Source: Prochlorococcus sp. AG-355-N18
GTDB lineage: Bacteria > Cyanobacteriota > Cyanobacteriia > PCC-6307 > Cyanobiaceae
Assembly (NCBI GenBank): GCA_003278535.1
Contig: QCEG01000003.1
Location: 107,974 to 167,638, forward strand
Direction: 5' to 3'
DNA length: 59,665 bases
Part shown: in pieces, positions 1-8,960 of the stretch
Numbering within the stretch: the first letter of the stretch is position 1
How the letters are laid out: each line of letters starts with the position of its first letter
The notes under the pieces: model-generated
The model's database searches: none
What the model was told of the DNA's origin: nothing
What the model saw: only the letters and a program-made list of their open reading frames with translations
Position numbers and translations under genes: made by a program

Positions 1-34
1 TTTAACATGAGTATTTTTTACATTAACTCAGAGA

Positions 35-907
35 TTAAAGAATTATTAATATCAAGCCAAAAAATAAAAAACAAGTAAAAAATATTATTTTTTTGGTAAT
101 TTCTCTCTCCTCATTCTTAGCAAAAAATAATGAAATTACTGGAGATGTGCTTAATAAAGCCCATCCTACTCCTATGGGAAGGGTTTTAAACACAACTTGT
201 TGAAGAAATATTCCTATATTTGTTCCAAGAAGTATTGAAATAAAAAATCTTTTTTGTTGTTTTTTGTCTATGTTTTTTAAGAAAAAATTAAATTTAAATC
301 CTTTTAGACTAATTAAAAAAATTATTGCACCTAATAATCTTATTTCAGTTGTAAGGAAAGGAGATAAATTGCTTTGAAGGAAAACCATCCTTGATAAAAG
401 ACCTCCAAGAACAGCACATAAAACTGATAAAAAAGGAAAAGCAAAAATCTTAAAGTTATTTTTTTCTGAGAAAGACGAGTTTTCCTCTTTGAAATCGTTA
501 CCTTTTTTGAGAATTATGAATAGCGAAATCGTTACGATAATTATTCCAACCCATGATTTAGTTGTTAAATTTTCATTAATAAAAAATTCCCCTGACAAAG
601 CTGCTATTAACGGAGAAAGAGTTTCTATAGATAAAGTTTTTCTTGTGCCAATTGTTTGTAATGACTTTAAATAGAAAGTATCACCTAAACCAATACCTAT
701 TATTCCACTAATTAGTAGGATAAATATGTTTTTTAATTCAGTTGTAGAACTTAGATTGATAAAAGCAGGTATAAAAATTAAAAAAGCTATTATATTTTTT
801 ATTAAATTAATATCTATTGATTTATATTTTTGAGTTTGCGAGCGCCAAATAAAGCACGCATATGTCCAAGATGTAGCAGCTCCAAAAGCAGAAAGGATTC
901 CAATCAA
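35..907 (-). CDS. EamA/DMT-family permease
   Basis: This 290-aa protein is almost entirely hydrophobic, with about ten predicted membrane helices. They form two similar halves (about residues 1-130 and 153-290) joined by a charged linker rich in Lys, Glu and Ser. This is the arrangement of the drug/metabolite transporter superfamily (two EamA repeats), whose members move small metabolites across the inner membrane. The substrate cannot be read from sequence. The start is a TTG with no clear Shine-Dalgarno. Two small membrane-protein genes lie just upstream on the same strand and may be cotranscribed. Confidence 0.85.
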   Translation of the reverse strand: MIGILSAFGAATSWTYACFIWRSQTQKYKSIDINLIKNIIAFLIFIPAFINLSSTTELKNIFILLISGIIGIGLGDTFYLKSLQTIGTRKTLSIETLSPLIAALSGEFFINENLTTKSWVGIIIVTISLFIILKKGNDFKEENSSFSEKNNFKIFAFPFLSVLCAVLGGLLSRMVFLQSNLSPFLTTEIRLLGAIIFLISLKGFKFNFFLKNIDKKQQKRFFISILLGTNIGIFLQQVVFKTLPIGVGWALLSTSPVISLFFAKNEEREITKKIIFFTCFLFFGLILIIL

Positions 908-928
908 AACGAATAATTTTTAAAAATT

Positions 929-1027
929 TTATTTTATAAATTGAGTAAATGCTAAAAAGAATACATAAATAAGAATCAAAATCCCCGGTAAGTACTGAAT
1001 CAGTGATTTGAAATTATTTTTTTTCAT
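929..1027 (-). CDS. Small membrane protein, 32 aa (candidate)
   Basis: A short ATG-started frame encodes 32 residues: a basic start (MKKNNFKSLIQ), one hydrophobic segment (about residues 13-27, LPGILILIYVFFLAF) and TQFIK at the end. It sits 16 nt after the stop of the 78-aa gene and 21 nt before the permease start, all on one strand, so it fits an operon. The single-span layout with a positive N-terminus supports a real small inner-membrane or thylakoid protein. The family is not recognised. A chance frame in AT-rich DNA remains possible. Confidence 0.4.
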   Translation of the reverse strand: MKKNNFKSLIQYLPGILILIYVFFLAFTQFIK

Positions 1028-1043
1028 ATTTTCTTGGATTTTT

Positions 1044-1280
1044 TTAAACAGTTTTTTTATTAGTAGGGTACAAACTCTCTAACTTCTTTCTTCTTTTAAC
1101 TTTCTCATTAATTCTTTCTTCTTTTTCTTTTTTCTTGATCTCATCATTTATCTTATTTTGTCTATATCCAAACCAAAGTAGAACCCAAATAACAGAAGTT
1201 ATTAAAAGAAGAGCAGTATATTGACCAGTCATAGGAAAACTGGCCTCAGAATATTTAACGTAAGAAAATAACAAACTCAT
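1044..1280 (-). CDS. Small membrane protein, unknown function
   Basis: This 78-aa protein has one predicted membrane helix (about residues 19-39) followed by a strongly charged Lys/Glu tail that is probably an amphipathic or coiled helix. The tail is likely cytoplasmic because it is so basic. The family is not recognised. It is divergent from the flavoprotein gene across about 185 bp of AT-rich DNA that presumably holds both promoters. It shares strand and close spacing with the 32-aa frame and the EamA permease downstream. Confidence 0.6.
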   Translation of the reverse strand: MSLLFSYVKYSEASFPMTGQYTALLLITSVIWVLLWFGYRQNKINDEIKKKEKEERINEKVKRRKKLESLYPTNKKTV

Positions 1281-1465
1281 TTAATTAACTTAAAGCATAA
1301 AAATAACGACTGTGTTGATTTTTCTAGAAATTTAAAAATTAGTAAATTGCAACTATTTATTATGTAGTTTTAAAGTTTTATATTTATTTTTTTATGGTTT
1401 TTGGACTAATTTTTCTTTATTACTAATTGCTATTATCAGATTGAATCATATTAAATAATAAGTTT

Positions 1466-2710
1466 TTGGAACCTTTTGATTTAGCAGTTGTTGGAGGCGG
1501 TGCAGCAGGTTTTATGACAGCAATAACTGCTGCTGAAAATGGAGTAAAAAGAATAATAATTCTTGAAGGCACTTCAAAACTTATGGAGAAAGTAAGGATT
1601 AGTGGAGGGGGAAGATGTAACGTCACTAATGCGACATGGATACCTAATGAACTAGTTGAGAATTACCCCAGAGGTGGAATTCAGCTCTTGGAATCATTTA
1701 ATCGTTTTGCTGCAGGAGATGTATATGATTGGTTTGAGAAAAAAGGGTTAAAATTAAAAATTGAAGAAGATCTAAGAGTTTTCCCAGTATCTAATTCTTC
1801 TTCAGATGTTATTGATTGTTTGAAAAAAAGTGCTTTATCAAAAGACGTAGAGATATTAACAAAATTTTTTGTAAATGAAATTTCAAAAACTCCAGATAAT
1901 ATATTTAATATTTTTAGTCTTAAAAAAGCAAAGGTAACTGCAAAAAATATTATTCTTTCAACTGGAGGTAATCCAAGCGGATATAAATTAGCTCAAAATC
2001 TTGGACACACCATTGTTAAACCCGTCCCATCGCTTTTTACTTTTTCTACAAAAGAACCAAATTTGGATGAATGTATTGGGGTATCGATAAAGGGCATAGA
2101 TATAGAAATTAAATTAAACAATAAGAATTTTCAAAATAGAGGCGATTTACTAATAACGCATTGGGGGTTTAGTGGGCCAGCAGTATTAAAACTGTCATCA
2201 ATTGCAGCAAGGGAACTTTATAGCCAAAAATATAAATTTAATCTAATCATTAAATGGTCTTCTTTAAGTTATGAGGAGTTAAAAGAAAAAGTTAATTATT
2301 TAAGATTAAATAAAGGCAAGGTGAATCTTATTAATAGTAGACCTATTCCGCTATTAACAAAAAGATTATGGATTTTTTTATTAAAGAAAATAGGTATTGA
2401 TAAAGAGAAAAAGTGGGCTGATTTACTGGCGTATGAAAGAGAGAAAATGATAAATATTCTAAGGAGGGATAAATATATAATTTCGAGCAAAGGTCCATTT
2501 GGAGAGGAATTTGTTACTTCCGGAGGCGTAAAAATTAATGAGGTTAATTTCAAAAGTATGGAGAGCTTAATTTGTCCAGGGTTATTTTTTTCTGGAGAAG
2601 TTTTGGATGTTGATGGGATCACTGGTGGATTTAATTTTCAACATTGTTGGACAAGTGGATGGATCGCTGGGATGGCAGTCTCAAATTTAAATCAATCAAT
2701 AATAAATTAA
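1466..2710 (+). CDS. HI0933-family NAD(P)/FAD-dependent oxidoreductase
   Basis: The 414-aa protein opens with a dinucleotide-binding motif (VVGGGAAGFMTAI, about residues 8-20). It has the RISGGGRCNVTN motif near residue 45 and a C-terminal FAD contact region (GEVLDVDGITGGFNFQHCWTSG). These are signatures of the HI0933/BaiN-type flavoproteins, a widespread family of poorly defined function. The start is TTG at 1466; the same frame has a stop at 1442 and no ATG between, so the TTG is forced. No partner gene follows; the next gene is about 120 bp away. Confidence 0.88.
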   Translation: MEPFDLAVVGGGAAGFMTAITAAENGVKRIIILEGTSKLMEKVRISGGGRCNVTNATWIPNELVENYPRGGIQLLESFNRFAAGDVYDWFEKKGLKLKIEEDLRVFPVSNSSSDVIDCLKKSALSKDVEILTKFFVNEISKTPDNIFNIFSLKKAKVTAKNIILSTGGNPSGYKLAQNLGHTIVKPVPSLFTFSTKEPNLDECIGVSIKGIDIEIKLNNKNFQNRGDLLITHWGFSGPAVLKLSSIAARELYSQKYKFNLIIKWSSLSYEELKEKVNYLRLNKGKVNLINSRPIPLLTKRLWIFLLKKIGIDKEKKWADLLAYEREKMINILRRDKYIISSKGPFGEEFVTSGGVKINEVNFKSMESLICPGLFFSGEVLDVDGITGGFNFQHCWTSGWIAGMAVSNLNQSIIN

Positions 2711-2829
2711 TAAGTAATAAATCAGTAAGTAACAATTCAATAAGTTTATCTTTTTTTTATTAAGTATTAGACGGAAAAAGTTTTTTGGAGAAAATTTAAT
2801 TTTAAAGTTTTAATTATTGGTGAAGATTA

Positions 2830-3579
2830 ATGCAGAATCTTGTATCAAAAAAAGAAGAAGAGGAAAGAAGATTAAAAGCTTTAGCAGAATATAGGATTTT
2901 GGGAACCAAGCCAGAATCATGTTATGACGATATTACAAAAATTGCTGCTACAACCTGTAATGTGCCTATTTCTTTAATGACTTTGGTAGACAAAGATAAA
3001 CAATGGTTTAAATCCAAAATAGGACTTCAAATATCAGAAACTAGAAGAGATTGGTCTTTTTGTACACATGCAATAAAAGAAAATAGTCCATTAATTATTC
3101 ATGATGCTTTCCAAGATGAAAGATTTATAAATAATCCATTGGTAACTGGAGATCCAAAGATTCGTTTTTATGCAGGTTTTCCCCTTAGAAATAGTGATGG
3201 TAATAAGCTTGGAACTCTTTGCGTAATAGACAGAAAGCCAGGAAATCTAACTACACAACAATTTAATATTATGGAATTATTATCCAAGCAAATAGTTTCA
3301 TTTTTAGAGCTTAGAAAAAAGTCATTAAATTTGCTAGATGCTTTATCTAATTTGCATAAACAGGAAGGGATTTTATCTGTATGTTCATATTGCAGAGAAG
3401 TGAAAAATAAAGAGGGCGATTGGATGCATTTAGAAAAATATCTTTCGAAAATTAGTGATATTAGATTCAGTCATGGGGTTTGTGATAATTGTATGGAAAA
3501 ACATTTCCCAGATGTAATCGAAGTGTGGAATAAAAAGGATTTTTTTGAAGACGGTCAAAAAAGGTTTTTAGAGTCCTAA
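2830..3579 (+). CDS. GAF-domain protein with C-terminal four-cysteine module
   Basis: After a charged N-terminal helix, residues about 20-165 form a GAF sensor domain of the type often found at the front of signalling proteins (ISLMTLVDKDKQWFKS, FCTHAI, FYAGFPL, GTLCVIDRKPG). No kinase, cyclase or effector domain follows. The C-terminus carries a paired-cysteine module (VCSYCREV and HGVCDNC) around a Trp/His-containing linker. Similar modules occur at the ends of some histidine kinases and GAF/PAS proteins and look able to bind metal. The GAF ligand is unknown. It appears to be a stand-alone gene. Confidence 0.8.
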   Translation: MQNLVSKKEEEERRLKALAEYRILGTKPESCYDDITKIAATTCNVPISLMTLVDKDKQWFKSKIGLQISETRRDWSFCTHAIKENSPLIIHDAFQDERFINNPLVTGDPKIRFYAGFPLRNSDGNKLGTLCVIDRKPGNLTTQQFNIMELLSKQIVSFLELRKKSLNLLDALSNLHKQEGILSVCSYCREVKNKEGDWMHLEKYLSKISDIRFSHGVCDNCMEKHFPDVIEVWNKKDFFEDGQKRFLES

Positions 3580-3667
3580 AATCAATAACTTGCTTTTTAT
3601 TGTTTAATTTATTTTCTAAACAAATTCTTTATTTGGTGGTTAGTATTGTATAAATTTTGACAACAAA

Positions 3668-4153
3668 ATGTTATTAGGAACTTTATTAACAGGTGAAATT
3701 GCTAAAAGTGCATTAGTAGCATATGTTCATTACTTAGGAATTATATTGTGTTTCGGTTCTCTTTTATTTGAAAGATTGACTCTCAAAGTAGGTCTTAATA
3801 GAAATGAGACGATTTCAATGATAATTGCTGATGTGGTCTATGGTTTGGCAGGAGTTGCAATATTGGTTACTGGGATTTTGCGTGTTAAGTATTTTGGTCA
3901 AGGAGGTGATTTTTATACAAGTAATCCTGTTTTTTGGATAAAAGTTTCTCTTTACATTCTGGTGGGATTACTTTCTTTATATCCAACAACAACTTATATC
4001 TTATGGGCCATTCCATTAAGTAAGAATAAATTACCTGAAATATCTGAAAATCTAGTTAAGAGGTTCAGACTAATCATTACTACGGAATTAGTGGGCTTTG
4101 CAACAATACCTTTGTTTGCCACTCTTATGGCTAGAGGTGTAGGTTTAGGTTGA
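3668..4153 (+). CDS. DUF2214-family membrane protein
   Basis: This 161-aa protein has four hydrophobic helices: about residues 12-34, 50-70, 84-108 and 132-155. The opening (VAYVHYLGIILCFGSLLFERLTLK) and the FWIKVSLYILVGLLSLYPT segment resemble cyanobacterial DUF2214 proteins, whose function is unknown. The conserved His in the first helix is compatible with cofactor or metal binding, which is inference. Its stop overlaps the TTG start of the next gene by four bases, so the two are likely translated together. Confidence 0.75.
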   Translation: MLLGTLLTGEIAKSALVAYVHYLGIILCFGSLLFERLTLKVGLNRNETISMIIADVVYGLAGVAILVTGILRVKYFGQGGDFYTSNPVFWIKVSLYILVGLLSLYPTTTYILWAIPLSKNKLPEISENLVKRFRLIITTELVGFATIPLFATLMARGVGLG

Positions 4154-4689
4154 AAAATTTATTTCTAGAAAGAAATTGTCTAATAAGTGCTAACAAACTA
4201 TTTAGATGGAGTTTAAGTTATAAGATTTCTAAATCTAAAAAAGAGATTATTTTTATTGGTTTAAATCCCTCATTATCGGATGAAGTTTTCTTGGACAACA
4301 CAACAAAAAAGATAATCAAAATTTCGAAAAACAATAATTACGGCAAAGTAAAAATAATAAATCTATTTGCTCTTATTTCAAGCAAACCAGAAAAACTTTT
4401 TAAACATAAAAACCCTGTGGGTTATCTAAACAATAAGCATATTTATAAAAACTTAAAACACTGGTCTGAAAGTAAAAATTGTGATTTATGGTTAGGTTGG
4501 GGTAACAAAGGTGAATTTCTAAATAGAAATAAGAGAATATCAAAAAAAATACTGCAATATAACTCAATTAGGAAAAATAATTTTGATAATCCTCTTGGAC
4601 CACTTTTAATTAAGAAAACAATCAAAGATAATCCAATACACCCTCTATATTGTTCTGATAATTCCATCCTTCAATCTTTTTTTAGGTAG
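4150..4689 (+). CDS. DUF1643-family protein
   Basis: The 179-aa protein matches the DUF1643 pattern: an early IIFIGLNPSLSDE motif, KVKIINLFALISSKPEKLF in the middle, LWLGWGNKGEF later and a C-terminal NPIHPLY. The family is uncharacterised and has a compact alpha/beta appearance. The start is a TTG overlapping the TGA of the DUF2214 gene. The protein is basic and soluble, with no signal peptide or membrane segment. Confidence 0.75.
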   Translation: MKNLFLERNCLISANKLFRWSLSYKISKSKKEIIFIGLNPSLSDEVFLDNTTKKIIKISKNNNYGKVKIINLFALISSKPEKLFKHKNPVGYLNNKHIYKNLKHWSESKNCDLWLGWGNKGEFLNRNKRISKKILQYNSIRKNNFDNPLGPLLIKKTIKDNPIHPLYCSDNSILQSFFR

Positions 4690-4767
4690 TCAGCCTCAAA
4701 TGCAAACCAGTATTTTTAGCTATTACATTGAATATGTGTTAAATTCAATTTGTTAAGTTAACTTAAT

Positions 4768-4896
4768 ATGAAAATTTCAAAGCAATTAAATAAACTAAAA
4801 AACTTGAATGTTGAGGCAGAAAAATGTTCTACAAGAGAAGAAGCAAAAAAAATAATTAATAAAGCAAATAAAGCGCAAAGTAAAATCAACAAATAA
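4768..4896 (+). CDS. Small basic protein, 42 aa
   Basis: An ATG-started frame encodes 42 residues with a strongly basic, coiled-coil-like composition: MKISKQLNKLKNLNVEAEK at the start and EEAKKIINKANKAQSKINK at the end, with a single Cys at residue 20. It fills the gap between the DUF1643 and pirin genes on the same strand. Leu, Ile and Ala recur at helical spacing, suggesting a short helical protein, possibly a nucleic-acid binder or an assembly factor. The family is not recognised. Helical periodicity and lack of rare codons favour a real gene. Confidence 0.5.
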   Translation: MKISKQLNKLKNLNVEAEKCSTREEAKKIINKANKAQSKINK

Positions 4897-4983
4897 ATAA
4901 AAATTATTTTCACTTATTCATAATTTATAATTTTCAAAAATATTTAATTTACACAAAAATATCATATTTATTGCTTATTATTT

Positions 4984-5715
4984 ATGTCTTTGAAAATAAT
5001 TAAAGTAAGGAAATCTCACGAAAGATTTAGATCGACTAGAGAATGGCTAAATTCGATGCATTCATTTTCTTTCGCAGAGCATAGAGATCCAAAATGGGAT
5101 AATTTTGGGAAAATTAGAGTTATAAACGAAGATATTATTTCTCCTAATGCAGGATTTAATACACATTCTCATTCAAATATGGAAATAATTACTGTCGTAA
5201 CAAAGGGAGCAATAACTCATAGAGACTCTTTAAACAATCTTGGAAAAATTCACAAAGATGAAGTACAAGTTATGTCTGCAGGTACTGGAATCTCTCATAG
5301 CGAGAAGAATGAAGAAAATGAGAACTGTAAGTTGTTCCAGATTTGGATATACCCTCAAAAAGAAAATATCAAACCTCGATATGATCAAATTTCATTAAAT
5401 GAAAAGTTGTGGGACAATCTTATTTTTAATTACAAAGACGGTAAAAATAATAAGCTTTTTATAAATCAAAGTATCTCTTTATGGCGTTGTAAATATAAGC
5501 CAATTAAACAAAAAAAATTACCATTTAAAATTGATAAATATAATTGGATACAAATAATAGAAGGTGATCTTTTATTAAAAAGTAAAGACTCTATTTCGAA
5601 TATATTTCTCGAATCTGGAGATGGCTTGGGTTTTGAAGTTAATTGTTATGATGACGTCTCTTTAGATACTGAAAAAGACTTAGATTTTCTCTTATTTTCT
5701 ATGCCTTACTTATAA
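4984..5715 (+). CDS. Pirin-family cupin protein
   Basis: The 243-aa protein matches bacterial pirins (YhaK type), bicupin proteins that bind one metal in the N-terminal cupin. Ligands are visible: His61 and His63 (NTHSHSNMEI), His105 and Glu107 (GTGISHSEKNE). The flanking AEHRDPKWDNFGKIRVINED segment is typical of the family. Some pirins show quercetin 2,3-dioxygenase activity, but the physiological substrate is usually unknown. The C-terminal half is the degenerate second cupin. Length is normal and the start is ATG. Confidence 0.88.
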   Translation: MSLKIIKVRKSHERFRSTREWLNSMHSFSFAEHRDPKWDNFGKIRVINEDIISPNAGFNTHSHSNMEIITVVTKGAITHRDSLNNLGKIHKDEVQVMSAGTGISHSEKNEENENCKLFQIWIYPQKENIKPRYDQISLNEKLWDNLIFNYKDGKNNKLFINQSISLWRCKYKPIKQKKLPFKIDKYNWIQIIEGDLLLKSKDSISNIFLESGDGLGFEVNCYDDVSLDTEKDLDFLLFSMPYL

Positions 5716-5723
5716 TTTATCTG

Positions 5724-6044
5724 TTACTTTTCCCCATCAACTCCTTTATTAAATGCATTTAAGGCTTGCAAAGCCATATTAAGGTGAACTTCCATAGCAC
5801 CAAGTGCAATTAAGGAATTTGGTGATTTATCTTTTAGTAAATTATCTTTTCTTTTTGATAACTCATTAACTACCTTCTTAGTTGAAGCTTCCCAATTGTT
5901 TATTAACTCTTCAAATTCTCTTTTTTCGGGACTTTCTATTTCTGCTAATTCATCAGAAAAATGAGCATCCTTTTGTGCCTTAAGCATCAAGTAACTTAAT
6001 TTTTTATGACTTATTGCTTGAGGTAAATTGTTAGATTCACTCAT
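5724..6044 (-). CDS. Conserved hypothetical, 106 aa
   Basis: This is a soluble, mostly helical, acidic protein of 106 residues with Ala/Leu/Glu-rich stretches (ISHKKLSYLMLKAQKDAHFSD; LIALGAMEVHLNMALQALNAF). No domain is recognised. It has no signal peptide, membrane helix or cysteines. It ends eight bases from the convergent pirin gene and starts about 85 bp downstream of the murD end, with which it shares a strand. Confidence 0.6.
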   Translation of the reverse strand: MSESNNLPQAISHKKLSYLMLKAQKDAHFSDELAEIESPEKREFEELINNWEASTKKVVNELSKRKDNLLKDKSPNSLIALGAMEVHLNMALQALNAFNKGVDGEK

Positions 6045-6130
6045 CGCCAGTAGTTAATTTATAGACAAAATCTAACTAATTAAGTGAATATTTGCTAGTG
6101 AGTAAACGGTTGTGATGACCGACCTGAGAA

Positions 6131-7561
6131 TTACAAAATGATACTTGAACAAAAAATGGATTTATTAACCTTTAATTTTTCACTTATTAGTTTCTTGAAA
6201 TAATCTCCACGCTCTTCATAATTTTTAAATTGATCAAAACTAGAGCATGAAGGTGAGAATAATAATGTTCCAACCCTATTATTTTGTAAATAATGAAAAA
6301 CAAAATTCAAAAGCTCTTTTAGTTCTGAAAATTCAAAAATATTTTTTTTAAATCCTTCATTAATAAGCGCCATTTTTAGGACTTTTGAGCTTTCTCCAAA
6401 AAGGAAAACACATTTAACTTTTTTCTTTAAAACTTTTATCCACTCACTATATTCATTGCCTTTTAATCTACCCCCAGCAATGATTATTATTTGACCTTCA
6501 ATTGAATTTATTCCAGCAATGGATGAGTCAAAATTTGTAGCTTTACTATCATTAATAATTTCCAGATCATTATTTTTATAAATTGTTTCCATCCTATTAG
6601 GTAATTGTTTGTAATTAGATAAAGAATCTTTAATCTTCTTGCCAGATAATCCAACTTTTCTTGCTGCTGCAATTACCAATAAAAGATTTTGAAGATTATG
6701 CATTCCTTTTAAAGAAAAATGTTCAAGTTTGAATAATTTCTTCCCTCTCTCAACTATGTATGCTTGATCATCTATCCAATAATCGCAATGAATAAAATTT
6801 GATTTATCGAATCTAGTTGTTATCCAAACCCCTCTTGATAGCGAACTGTAGTGATTTCTTAGGTTTTTATCGTCATAATTATAAATTCTAAAATCAGATT
6901 TTTCTAACAAGCTTTTTTTTATGTTGAAATAGTTTTCAAGTGTTTTATGTCTTTCAAGATGATCTTCTGTGAAGGTTGTCCATATTCCAATATTAGGTTT
7001 TACTTCTGGAGATATTTCTATTTGATAACTGCTTAATTCAGCTACAACCCAATCAATTTTTTCATGTTTTTTGGAGTGAGCATATTTACATAAAGGTGTA
7101 CCAATATTTCCAGCAAAAGGAGCATATAATCCAGTATCGCAGAGTATGTGGCTTAGTAGATGAGTAACAGTCGTCTTGCCATTAGTGCCAGTAATACCTA
7201 TCCAATTTGTGTCTTTTAAAATTTCCCATGCAACATTAATTTCTCCAATTACTTTAATTCCCTTTTTTCTTAATTCAATAATTGTTATATGGTCATAAGG
7301 TATTGATGGACTTACAACAACAGATTCGATCTCTTTCAGAAAAGGTTGAATTTCTTCAAATACAAATTTTTTATTTAGAGAAACTATTATATTAAGCTCT
7401 TCTAATGCTGTTTTTCTTTCTAAGAATTCTATCCCATCTTTACTTTCCCAAACAATTACTCTCTTATTAATGCTTCTCAAATACTTGGCAGCCCAAAATC
7501 CAGATTTACCTAATCCAATTACAAGATTAATATTTCTTTTCCTTGAATGATTATCTATCAT
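6131..7561 (-). CDS. murD: UDP-N-acetylmuramoylalanine--D-glutamate ligase
   Basis: MurD is a cytoplasmic peptidoglycan enzyme that adds D-glutamate to UDP-MurNAc-L-Ala with ATP. Visible features are the N-terminal Rossmann-like motif ([16 protein letters not shown]), the Mur-ligase ATP loop ([10 protein letters not shown]), [23 protein letters not shown] and the C-terminal [12 protein letters not shown]. An upstream ATG at 7609 would add 16 Asn/Ile-rich residues before the family start, so I prefer the ATG at 7561, giving 476 aa. It stands alone, apart from the ftsZ/ftsQ/ddl group at the other end of the window. Confidence 0.93.
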   Translation of the reverse strand: MIDNHSRKRNINLVIGLGKSGFWAAKYLRSINKRVIVWESKDGIEFLERKTALEELNIIVSLNKKFVFEEIQPFLKEIESVVVSPSIPYDHITIIELRKKGIKVIGEINVAWEILKDTNWIGITGTNGKTTVTHLLSHILCDTGLYAPFAGNIGTPLCKYAHSKKHEKIDWVVAELSSYQIEISPEVKPNIGIWTTFTEDHLERHKTLENYFNIKKSLLEKSDFRIYNYDDKNLRNHYSSLSRGVWITTRFDKSNFIHCDYWIDDQAYIVERGKKLFKLEHFSLKGMHNLQNLLLVIAAARKVGLSGKKIKDSLSNYKQLPNRMETIYKNNDLEIINDSKATNFDSSIAGINSIEGQIIIIAGGRLKGNEYSEWIKVLKKKVKCVFLFGESSKVLKMALINEGFKKNIFEFSELKELLNFVFHYLQNNRVGTLLFSPSCSSFDQFKNYEERGDYFKKLISEKLKVNKSIFCSSIIL

Positions 7562-7661
7562 TAAATTTATAATTGCATTTATATTAATTGTGTTTAAGAG
7601 GTAATTCAATCATGAGATCTTTCTCCAGTATTTATAGTATTCGCCCAAGAAAAGTGAATTA

Positions 7662-7928
7662 ATGGAAGATAATACTGCAAAATATTGGTTCTCTTGGTTT
7701 TATGAAAAGTGGGAGAAAAATGCTCCAGGTGAATTAATTGAACAAGGTTTAACTCCTTCTCAGATTGCTGAACGCTTTGTTAATGAAAACCATGATAGTT
7801 TTATTCAACTGTCAAAAAAAATTGATGAAAAAAATTATGATGCCTTAACAGAATTTATGAAACTCTCAGAGAGCGAATTACATATCTTGAAGTATTTTCT
7901 AAAGTTAGTAAAAATGAAAAATTTATAA
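7662..7928 (+). CDS. Conserved hypothetical, 88 aa
   Basis: A small soluble protein, rich in aromatics at its N-terminus (KYWFSWFYEKWEKN), followed by helices (GLTPSQIAERFVNEN; LTEFMKLSESELHILKYFLKLV). No known family is recognised. It is divergent from murD across about 100 bp and its end overlaps the convergent SDR gene by six bases. Codon use and composition match the neighbours, supporting a real gene. Confidence 0.6.
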   Translation: MEDNTAKYWFSWFYEKWEKNAPGELIEQGLTPSQIAERFVNENHDSFIQLSKKIDEKNYDALTEFMKLSESELHILKYFLKLVKMKNL

Positions 7929-8852
7929 GAAGTTATTAAGTATTTCAAGGCTTTTTTCCCATAAATTTTTTCTTTCTTTTTTGTTCATGGCGAAAGGAGA
8001 AGTAGGGGATAGTTTTGGATGACCTCTGAAATTAAATCTAGGACCATAATGATCACCGCCCCTTGCATCTGGTGAAGTAGCTGCAAAAAGTTGAGGTAAA
8101 GCACCCATCTCAGCAGTTTGAAAAATAGGGCTAAATAATTCCAATGAGAATGTTTCTAATGGACCAGGATTAGGTTTTTGAGCAGTAAAAAGATTTGTTT
8201 TTGCAATTCCTGGGTGAGCAGCTAAAGAAAGTATATTTTTGTGCTTTAAGTTCTCATTTAGTTCCAATGCAAACATTACATTTGCCAATTTGCTATTGGA
8301 GTAAGATTCCCATTTGTTGTAATAGTTCTCAGCTTTCAGATTTTTCCAACCAACTTTGCCAAAAAATTGTGCTCCGGAAGTAACCGTCACTATTCTAGAT
8401 TCTTCTTTTTTTTCAATAATTGGAAGTAGCTTTAGAGTCAAAAGCATGTGAGCTAGATGATTAACTGCAAATTGTATTTCATATCCCTGGGCATTAAGAG
8501 TTTTAGGCGGATGCATAATGCCTGCATTATTGATTAGTAAATCCAAATTTTCAAAATTATCAAAAATTTTGGACTGAACTTCAACAATATTTTTTAAATC
8601 TGACAAATCTAATTCTAAAGGTGTAAATATTCCTTCAGGATTAAGACCTTTAAGTTTTAGGATAGTTTGATTAGCTTTTTCAAGTGATCTACAAGCTATA
8701 ACAACATGAGCATGTTTTTCGGCTAAGGACTTTGCAGTGAAGTATCCAAGACCACTATTCGCACCAGTAATTAGAGCTGTTTTGCCTGTAAGGTTTGGAA
8801 TATTAGATGTTTCCCAGTTAGAGATTTTAGGTCTTGAAATAGTGACAGTCAT
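7923..8852 (-). CDS. Short-chain dehydrogenase/reductase
   Basis: The 309-aa protein is a classical-type SDR. The cofactor motif is TGANSGLGYFTAK (about residues 30-42), the NNAGIM motif is near residue 109, and the catalytic Tyr and Lys fall in YSNSKLANVMF. The overall pattern (HPGIAKTNLF; GGDHYGPRFNFRGHPK near the end) resembles the retinol-dehydrogenase/protochlorophyllide-reductase-like branch. The lack of the cysteine-rich insert of true light-dependent POR argues against that assignment. The substrate is unknown. It starts with ATG. Confidence 0.85.
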   Translation of the reverse strand: MTVTISRPKISNWETSNIPNLTGKTALITGANSGLGYFTAKSLAEKHAHVVIACRSLEKANQTILKLKGLNPEGIFTPLELDLSDLKNIVEVQSKIFDNFENLDLLINNAGIMHPPKTLNAQGYEIQFAVNHLAHMLLTLKLLPIIEKKEESRIVTVTSGAQFFGKVGWKNLKAENYYNKWESYSNSKLANVMFALELNENLKHKNILSLAAHPGIAKTNLFTAQKPNPGPLETFSLELFSPIFQTAEMGALPQLFAATSPDARGGDHYGPRFNFRGHPKLSPTSPFAMNKKERKNLWEKSLEILNNFL

Positions 8853-8960
8853 TTAGTAATCCTGCAAATTGCTTTGAAATTAAACCAAAATTTAATTATT
8901 TTTCCACTGTAAATACTGGAAGTCAGTATCGTGAGCTCTTTTTGAAGGTACTATTTAATA

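Noticed and set aside
2711..2829. Short AGTAA-like repeats after the flavoprotein gene
   Set aside because: They are imperfect and in AT-rich DNA; no defined repeat unit or function can be supported.
7923..8852. Light-dependent protochlorophyllide reductase
   Set aside because: SDR motifs match, but the POR-specific cysteine-containing segments are not seen; a general SDR is safer.
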